Positions 58,801 to 64,000 of a DNA stretch of 64,000 bases are shown here, piece by piece. The notes under the pieces are model-generated. The model saw only the letters and a program-made list of their open reading frames with translations, did not search any database and was not told the DNA's origin. How positions within the stretch are numbered: position 1 is the stretch's first letter; each line of letters opens with the position of its first letter. The DNA is from Nephrocerus scutellatus. Taxonomy: Eukaryota; Arthropoda; Insecta; Diptera; Pipunculidae. The stretch is from positions 120,806,930 through 120,870,929 of the forward strand of contig OX352762.1 in assembly GCA_947095585.1 (NCBI GenBank), read 5' to 3'. Position numbers and translations under genes: made by a program.

Positions 58801-60471
58801 TAAAATGTGGTTTTTGCAGTCTATTTTAGAAAGCGCTTATGACTAAATGACCTATCGCTTATAAAGGAAAGACGGTTATTTAGCGGTATTTTTTTTTTCA
58901 CTTTAAAACCTATTCTCATACCTACCAAATATACATAAAAAATTTCATAACAATCGGTCGAGCCGTTTCGGAGCAGTTCAGACCCAAACACCGTGACACG
59001 AGATTTTTATATATTAGATATACCAGTATGTTCTGGTATTTTATACATAGTTGGTTCTTTAAGTAAATTATTCGTATATAAGAAAACAACCTTCTCGAAA
59101 ATGTTGATTAGGTATAAATACAACTTTATCGCAGTAAGTAAGTTATTATTTGGAATTCAATCGGATTACTTGAATAGCTGAGCTACCGCCAGTGTTATAA
59201 GTGAATAATAAGTGATCACAAGTGTAAATTTGTGAACTGTCTTTGTTTGATAAAAAAAATTGTAATTTGTAAATAAACGAATTTGATGCTTTGTGCTTTA
59301 TTTGCAAAATTCATTACGAACACTAAAAAGTCTTAATTTCGTAAAAACATATAATTTGAAATAGACATTTGTATAGGCCTAGCCACAATAATTCTCTTTG
59401 AAGGTCTGATCAGACATTAGGGGTTCACATAGCGCCTCTCCCTTCACTTTCACTTCTGGTGTTAAACCCATTACCCTACATATTGATTACAACATAGACA
59501 TAAGGCAATAATTACAACTAAGTTTAGGAAAGATAAACTGTTGACATTTCAAGTATTTCATTGTGGTTCAGAGTTCAGTATTCTGTAAACTATCTACACA
59601 TGTGCGACTCTGAGAATTTTTTTCTGTCCAGTTATTGTACTAGGTCCACAGACACATTGTGGTAAAGAAATAATATGCAATGTAAAAGTTTTCCACTCTC
59701 TATTCAAAATAAGGAACCCATGGCGTATACGTAATTTCTAGGACATTGTTGTCGTTTACACTGACATTCCGATAAAAAGTCTTCTTCCACTGACAACATC
59801 AAGAAGAACAAAAACGAACATGTGACATTGTTCATGTAAACATTCCTGTGATAAACCATAATGGCCAACCAGCAAACAATGTTCTCGTTGGTTCCTGTGA
59901 ACGTCTGTTCCAGCAAAATGCCCACAGCCGTCATCATCATCATCATCAGGATGGCTGTACACGGTATTCTGTGCGAAAATAACGATGCCATTCAATGAAC
60001 TAAACACACACACAGCCAACATGTTGTCAAGAAAATTAATTTAGAAACCCGACATCGTGCGTTATAAAAATTTCCAAACACACAGAAACGACTAAGAAAA
60101 AAATATGTCCTTACCATTTTTACTTTATGTGTTTGTTGTTAAACAAAGTTGTACGTAATTGAATTTTTTGTTGCTGTAACTCAACTACTCACCTGCTGCT
60201 GACCTGATGTAATGCCATCTGCTGCAGCTCCTGCAACACCAATATTGCCAACTCTCCCGACGCTACCCAGAAATCCATGGTAGTCGACGATGCCATTGTT
60301 GTTCTTGTTGGCATTGTTGACAGCTGCAGCACTAAAGCTTCCCAAATCGCCATTATGAAACATATTATTCCGTGAGTAACGACTGAAAAATTGCCTGCTC
60401 CACGCGTCGACAGATCCGCCAAATAGCAAAATTGTCCCTCCGAGAATAATCCAAATCAATGTCGATTTCAT
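55833..60471 (-). CDS. ITG-like neuropeptide/prohormone precursor (five exons)
   Basis: Exons, 5' to 3' on the minus strand: 60471-60193, 56513-56396, 56324-56126, 56067-55953, 55883-55833. Phases agree throughout and give 253 residues. It begins with a signal peptide, then a Gly/Asn-rich region, then a cysteine array: DMPCVDRPCNSNDECCPTGV, CVNTYGEGKCIYVYGRKRD, CHRNTDCDAGMACLK, FGQECATSSDCNVTKGLCC, RMPKKVCSYFRDPFVC. This matches the secreted cysteine-rich part of insect ITG-like (prohormone-3 type) precursors as I know them; the fly gene is CG8216 from memory. Peptide borders are not assigned; the only ITG-like string seen is DGITSGQQQ at the end of exon 1. Exon 5 rests on a weak donor (GTCAGA), so the C-terminus is less sure. 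Confidence 0.85.
55953..56067 (-). CDS. ITG-like gene exon 4
   Basis: Acceptor CCTTCTACAG, donor GATGAG|GTCAGA. Encodes KGLCCQLQRSHHRRMPKK then VCSYFRDPFVCIYMLPLGED. GLCCQLQR...CSYF.DP..CI is the end of the conserved cysteine array. Confidence 0.85.
56126..56324 (-). CDS. ITG-like gene exon 3
   Basis: Acceptor TTTTTTACTTAG, donor GACAAA|GTAAGT, phase 1 in and 2 out. Encodes EGKCIYVYGRKRDLCHRNTD, CDAGMACLKAPSG, NLICQPAPAGTLTL and GKQFGQECATSSDCNVT. A possible dibasic site (RKR) falls inside the cysteine domain. Confidence 0.9.
56396..56513 (-). CDS. ITG-like gene exon 2
   Basis: Acceptor TCTCATTACAG, donor ATGGAG|GTGAGAGAGA, phase 0 in and 1 out. Encodes QNEVYGIVEPLIEDMPCV then DRPCNSNDECCPTGVCVNTY. 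The donor runs into a (GA)n tract, as in babo alternative exon III. Confidence 0.9.
56885..57115 (-). mobile_element. Jockey-like LINE RT scrap in ITG-like intron 1
   Basis: Minus strand reads YDHKHDGVPQGSPLSSMFFF then VFINDLLCVIFTFST. GVPQGSPLS...INDLL is the RT B box. Ends degraded. Confidence 0.65.
57120..57700. other. ITG-like intron 1 DNA
   Basis: A (GAT)n run at about 57127-57142; otherwise AT-rich with nothing recognised. Confidence 0.4.
57705..58360 (+). mobile_element. Helitron-like non-autonomous element carrying a minisatellite
   Basis: Starts near TATATATAAAACAAAGTCGG with the widespread insect-repeat text GAACGGCTGGACCGATTTTT and GAGAACGGTTCGACCGATTG. It contains the 15-bp minisatellite and ends GCGCCCGGGAACAGCTAG|T. 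A CTAG end after a CCCGGG palindrome, insertion before T and internal minisatellite fit Helentron-like (HINE/DINE-type) elements. No replication protein. Confidence 0.5.
57960..58345. repeat. 15-bp minisatellite (GGTCAGTGGGCGGGA)n
   Basis: About 25 units of 15 bp, consensus GGTCAGTGGGCGGGA, with variants GTGTGAGTTCA and GTGGCGTCA. Since 15 is a multiple of three, frames stay open on both strands (plus: SVGGRSVG repeats; minus: PPTDLPPTNLPP repeats). The 130-156-residue ORFs here are by-products. Confidence 0.85.
58500..59035. mobile_element. Possible second non-autonomous element
   Basis: Begins near TATATAAATTTTATTACGAGCC and ends ACAATCGGTCGAGCCGTTTC, GACACGAGATTTTTATATAT-TAGA. This tail wording (ATCGGTCGAGCCGTTTCGGAG...TGACACGAGA) is common in dispersed insect repeats. 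Class undetermined. Confidence 0.4.
59040..59700. other. ITG-like intron 1 DNA
   Basis: AT-rich; no gene or repeat recognised. Confidence 0.4.
59756..60022 (-). CDS. Candidate small secreted-protein ORF in ITG-like intron 1
   Basis: ATG at 60022 opens 88 residues starting with a hydrophobic leader MLAVCVFSSLNGIVIFAQ, then a D6 run, then a Cys/His-rich part (GCGHFAGTDVH, HCLLVGHYG, ECLHEQCHM). A second frame over the same DNA ends CQCKRQQCPRNYVYAMGSLF at 59704. The D-run comes from (GAT)n. Neither product is recognised and no splice sites are evident. It may be chance. Confidence 0.25.
   Translation of the reverse strand: MLAVCVFSSLNGIVIFAQNTVYSHPDDDDDDGCGHFAGTDVHRNQREHCLLVGHYGLSQECLHEQCHMFVFVLLDVVSGRRLFIGMSV
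60193..60471 (-). CDS. ITG-like gene exon 1: signal peptide and N-terminal region
   Basis: ATG at 60471; MKSTLIWIILGGTILLFGG then SVDAWSRQFF is a clear signal peptide with cleavage near VDA|W. It is followed by a Gly/Asn/Ala-rich segment (YSRNNMFHNGDLGSF, NNANKNNNG, GRVGNIGVAGAAADG) and ends ITSGQQQ with donor CAGCAG|GTGAGT, phase 0. Upstream in-frame sequence to 60715 contains stops in this frame, so this is the first usable start. Confidence 0.88.
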
Positions 60472-60760
60472 AATGATTGCCCCGATGGAGTCGTCCTGTT
60501 AGTTGAACAATGGTGTAATATTGACGGTAATAGTCTTTTTCACATAAAAGAATGGCTTTTTTGACTGCGCCTAATGGAATTGAATTGAAATAAGGAAAGT
60601 AGTCAATTGATAGCAAAAATAAATTGATTACAAGCTTTTGTTGAATATGTATATACATACATAGAAGGCTTCCGTCAATTGCCTGCCGCACAATGGAACA
60701 ACCTCTAGAGTACATAAGGTATTAAAAGGGAGTTTACAAGCTAAAGAAAGTTGCCTTGGT
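60472..60760 (-). promoter_or_regulatory. Upstream region of the ITG-like gene
   Basis: Immediate 5' flank; a 116-residue minus frame at 60715-60365 overlaps exon 1 in another frame and has no motif. No core promoter element assigned. Confidence 0.3.
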
Positions 60761-60859
60761 AAAGAATCTCGTTTATGGAGCTAGAAATGTGCAGAGAGTA
60801 CATCATCCTGCCAACACAGTATACAAATTATAAACAGGAACAATTAGGCCTTGGGATAG

Positions 60860-61180
60860 AAGGGTATTCATGTAGAATGAATGCGCGTACAATACATCAA
60901 GGAATTCATGAACTAATAATGCGAGTGAGTATGGAAGGACGAAGCGAAGCCAGAAGATTGAAAAAAGTCATTCCATGGACCATGCTACAACATCACAACG
61001 TGCAGCAATTATCGAGGTGTTTATCTTCATATCAGGTATTTTTACAACTCGTCAGAATTTTATCCTTTGTCGGACGAAGTTTCAAAACTCATTACACCGG
61101 CTGCAAATATACTTTAAAGCTGCCAACACGAGATAGCCGCATAGATGGAGTAGAAGTTTTATTGATATTTTTACGGTTAT
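60860..61180 (+). mobile_element. LINE RT finger fragment
   Basis: Plus frames give RTIHQGIHELIMRV, then a one-base shift to WKDEAKPED-like and CSNYRGVYLHIRYFYNSSE. Corresponds to HQAIHEIIVQVWEEE and CSNYCGITLL in the 0.9-1.3 kb fragment, so the same family. Catalytic motifs are gone. Confidence 0.6.
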
Positions 61181-61489
61181 TAAAAGGTAAATATCCTTTA
61201 TAAGCAGGCCGGTTTTAATTAAAAAAAACAATTTCAGTGCCTTTGTTCTTTAAATAGGCTGATGTGTGTACGTTGTTCCCTTTTTAGAATAACCAAACAA
61301 ATCAATTCCCCCAAAACCATATGTATAAAATTTTCCTTTTTGACCGTCTGTCCGGTCGGCCATCAGTAGTCCAATATACTCCAAGCGAACAGCAATAAGG
61401 CTTCGGGTTACTACTGCCGCTTAATACGTATTAATACGTAATACGTATTGACAAACAGAAAAGAAACCATGATAAGTCCCAGTATATGA

Positions 61490-62060
61490 ATAACTTCTCT
61501 TAAGCATAAAATTCCGATTCGCTTTTTGAAATTACTTGGCGATTATCCGCACTAAATCCGCATCAGAGACATTTTCCTCCAAGAAAGTACCAGTAAATGA
61601 AAAACTTCTCTTCAGCATAAAATTCCCACTCGCTTTTAGAAATTACTTGGAGATTATCTGCACGAACTCGGCATTTATCAGAGACATTTTCCTTCAAGAA
61701 AGTACAAGCCTAGCTGATTATCCAACTTGTATGTGTTATGGCCGGACACAAATATATAGCGGACCTGCACACTTAAAGACCTTTACTCCGTTTCTCCGTA
61801 TGTTCTGGTGCTTTCGGGTAGACACATTCATAGACTCTTACTCCGTTTCGTTTACATGCGGTAGTATGCTGGCTCTTAAGTAACTGAGTACACATTTGTA
61901 GGCTCCCCTTTACATTTGCCTATAGTGTGCTAGTGCTTTCGAGCACTACATAGATATATATGTATATATATATATCCATTCCGTTTATCTGTTTCCCATA
62001 GTGTGCTGGTGCTTTCGAGCGGGCCTTCAAACTCATAGATAACCACTCCGATTCTCCGTT
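61490..62060. repeat. Two local tandem duplications
   Basis: A unit of about 110 bp starting AACTTCTCTT-AGCATAAAATTC and including ATTACTTGG-GATTATC and CAGAGACATTTTCC is present twice (about 61491 and 61602). Further on, GTGCTGGTGCTTTCG with ATAGA-ACTCCGTTT occurs three or four times at about 61800-62060 with an (TA)n run between. No coding function. Confidence 0.65.
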
Positions 62061-62470
62061 TGCCTTTGAGCTTTTCATTCTTTTGTTTACGTACGGTGTG
62101 ACCTTAACATACATTCGAAGACAAGAAGAACCTGGGAACATACATAGAAGTGTACTATCATTGGCGAAGGAATATATCGGATTCAAAGTTGCAGAGTAAA
62201 GATCGTTAATGAAAGAAAAGAAAGAATATCAGCGACAAAGCACAGCCTTGAGGAACACCCGCATTTATGCGGTAAATATCTGACTTAAAACACATCTTGG
62301 ATGGAACGGATTAAAAAATAGCTTCTAATCCATTGAAGCAGGGTTACATTGATTCCATAAGAACGGATTTTGGACAGAAGAGCTTTGTGCCAAAGTCCGT
62401 CAAATCCCTTTAAATTATCAACTGCTACAACTTTGTTTTTACCAAACTTGTGAAAAGACTGGTTTCACTT
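61925..62470 (-). mobile_element. Jockey-like LINE RT fragment
   Basis: Minus strand reads WHKALLSKIRSYGINVTLLQ, WIRSYFLIRSIQDVF, then a B-box remnant HKCGCSSRLCF and IYSFANDSTL, a degraded YADD (FAND). Same subfamily as 48.19-48.72 kb (SKMSAYWVEQKLLHWIRRNL). Confidence 0.7.
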
Positions 62471-62479
62471 TTCCACGGA

Positions 62480-63080
62480 AACAATACTGACAGGTATTGA
62501 GCAGTTATCGTGATTCAAGATGTTTCACAAGCACTTTAGAAATGCTATTGGTCGGTACGAAGAGAAAAAACCCTGGAGGACTGACTGACCAACATAATAG
62601 GATTGGCCAATAGCATTGGCTTGACGTCTATTTCCATTCTAAAGTCGAGCAACTTAACGGTCGCCTTGGAATTGTCCTCATGATGGTATTACTATTTCGT
62701 AACATCTACATTAACACTAACTCTTTCTTAGTATCGCATCAGCATGTATGAGCTGCGTGTTCTGATTGAAACTCGAAATGCATATAGAAGCTAAGTGCCT
62801 TTAATGCACCGCGATCGTTTCCGTATTTCAAACACCAGCCATTCTTAACTACTCTGCAGATTAGTGGTGGATGTGAGTTCGGAAATTCGGTATACGAGCA
62901 TAACGATATTGAGTCGGACTGTGCCGTATCGTAAAATAAGTGATTTATTCAATAGAAAGTAGATTTGGGTAGAGTGCAGCGAAACTGTGTTCGGTCAGGC
63001 ATTGCATAGTTGTGTCGGTCATAACAACCTTTTTATCGATGTAAAGGCCGAATATTACATCATTTGATTTCTTTAACGTC
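62480..63080. other. Intergenic DNA
   Basis: No coding motif, splice pair or repeat end recognised. Confidence 0.35.
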
Positions 63081-63114
63081 ATATTGGAGAGAATTATGCG
63101 AAACTCTCAGGTTC

Positions 63115-63530
63115 ACGATCATCATCATCACTTTGACTCTACAACCGGGGTCCGGTCCTGGCCTTCGGCAAAAAGTCTCTCCACCGGTCCCAATTTCGAG
63201 CCGATGTCATCCAGTTTGGCATCCCTAAACTCTGGGCGTCCTGATCTACGCCATTCCAGCGTATGCTTGGCCGGCCTCGCTGTCGTGTTCCAGAAATCCT
63301 ACCCCAAAGGACTTTCTGAGCAGGATCCTCTTCACTTCGCTAGGTGTCCTGCCCACCGGAGCCTACCGAGCTTAATTCTCTTCACGATGTCGACATCGCG
63401 GTAACGCTCGTAGATCTCATCATTATAGAGTCTCTGGAATCGTCCTTCCTCACATCTGGGCCCAACATTTATCCGTAAGACTTTTCCTTCCAAGGCGGCT
63501 AAGAGTTCAGAATGCTTCTTGCTAAGCACC
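63115..63530 (-). mobile_element. LINE ORF2 C-terminus and 3' end
   Basis: Minus frame reads LRINVGPRCEEGRFQRLYND, EIYERYRDVDIVKRIKLGRL and RWAGHLAK, then shifted GRPSIRWNGVDQD-like and KLDDIGSKLGPVERLFAEGQ to the tail at 63120. The DIVKRIK.GRLRWAGH motif closes ORF2 in many arthropod LINEs. Its 3' tail is the source family of the scrap inside the babo kinase intron (44170-44272). Confidence 0.8.
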
Positions 63531-64000
63531 CAAGTCTCATAAGTCTATGTAAGTACTGGACCATTGTCTTATATATCAGCAGCTTCGATGTTATGGTTAA
63601 GTTCCTAGAAATGAAGAGTCTTGACAGACAGATATAACGATAGGTAATCCTAAATTCGCAAGTGAAATATATACAGATACTTTGCTAGGCGATTTTGAAA
63701 AGATAAACGTGAAAATTCAGTGTTTTCTTTTCCCCAGAAAATGCATTTTAATATATACTCGTAGATAATAGCCAGTGCAATTGATAAACTTGTCCGAGCC
63801 TTTTTCCATTTTATCTGTATTGCAATACATTCCAAGTACAAGAAAAATATTTCGACAAACTTTTGCAACACCATCGAACATGTTACCAACTGTTCACATG
63901 TTTGTTCATTGGTGCTAGTTAGGAAATGCAAATAAGCTCTTTTTGTTAGGCGAAACGGGGCGCATCCTCATGATACACGCGAGTGCTATGTAAATTTTTT
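63531..64000. other. Right edge of the window, no feature recognised
   Basis: AT-rich. The 93-residue minus frame at 63650-63931 shows no domain. Confidence 0.35.

Overview
The window is nuclear DNA from a higher fly (Diptera, Brachycera; a tephritid-like fly is my guess). It shows spliced genes with GT-AG introns, AT-rich intergenic DNA, and babo, Tom7 and an ITG-like neuropeptide gene close together. From memory the D. melanogaster orthologues are CG8224, CG8226 and CG8216, which would make this conserved gene order; I could not check that. Most other open frames are degraded transposable elements.

Layout. 0-2.6 kb: end of an unrecognised gene and a frameshifted acidic gene, with a LINE scrap between. 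2.8-4.2 kb: a degenerate CTCAAGACC minisatellite. 4.2-11.8 kb: AT-rich DNA with a LINE tail, a mariner relic, two foldback elements and a CACGCG-rich satellite. 11.9-12.5 kb (minus): a small CxxC protein gene. 13.5-15.8 kb: nested MITEs. 16.16-16.39 kb (plus): Tom7, two short exons. 19.47-45.07 kb (plus): babo, the activin/TGF-beta type I receptor, with three alternative ligand-binding exons at 28.65, 29.43 and 34.87 kb. Its introns hold LINE relics, a hairpin, tRNA-derived SINEs and tandem arrays. 45-55 kb: babo 3' flank, a tRNA-like tandem array, LINEs and a MITE. 55.8-60.5 kb (minus): a five-exon ITG-like secreted neuropeptide precursor with a Helitron-like element in its first intron. 60.5-64 kb: LINE relics and local repeats.

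How the genes work. babo makes receptor forms that share one kinase (L45 loop of the ALK4/5 class, signalling to Smad2/Smox) but differ in the ligand-binding domain. Tom7 is a mitochondrial import subunit and the ITG-like gene encodes a secreted peptide precursor; they share no pathway with babo. The main new material is in the repeats: a tRNA-derived SINE with A and B boxes, (ATT)n tail and target-site duplications; a 352-bp repeat with a perfect 16-bp duplication; a MITE whose empty site survives nearby; two tandem amplifications of LINE fragments; and a 178-bp near-perfect hairpin between two babo alternative exons. Exon boundaries are read by eye from splice signals and phase, without transcript evidence.
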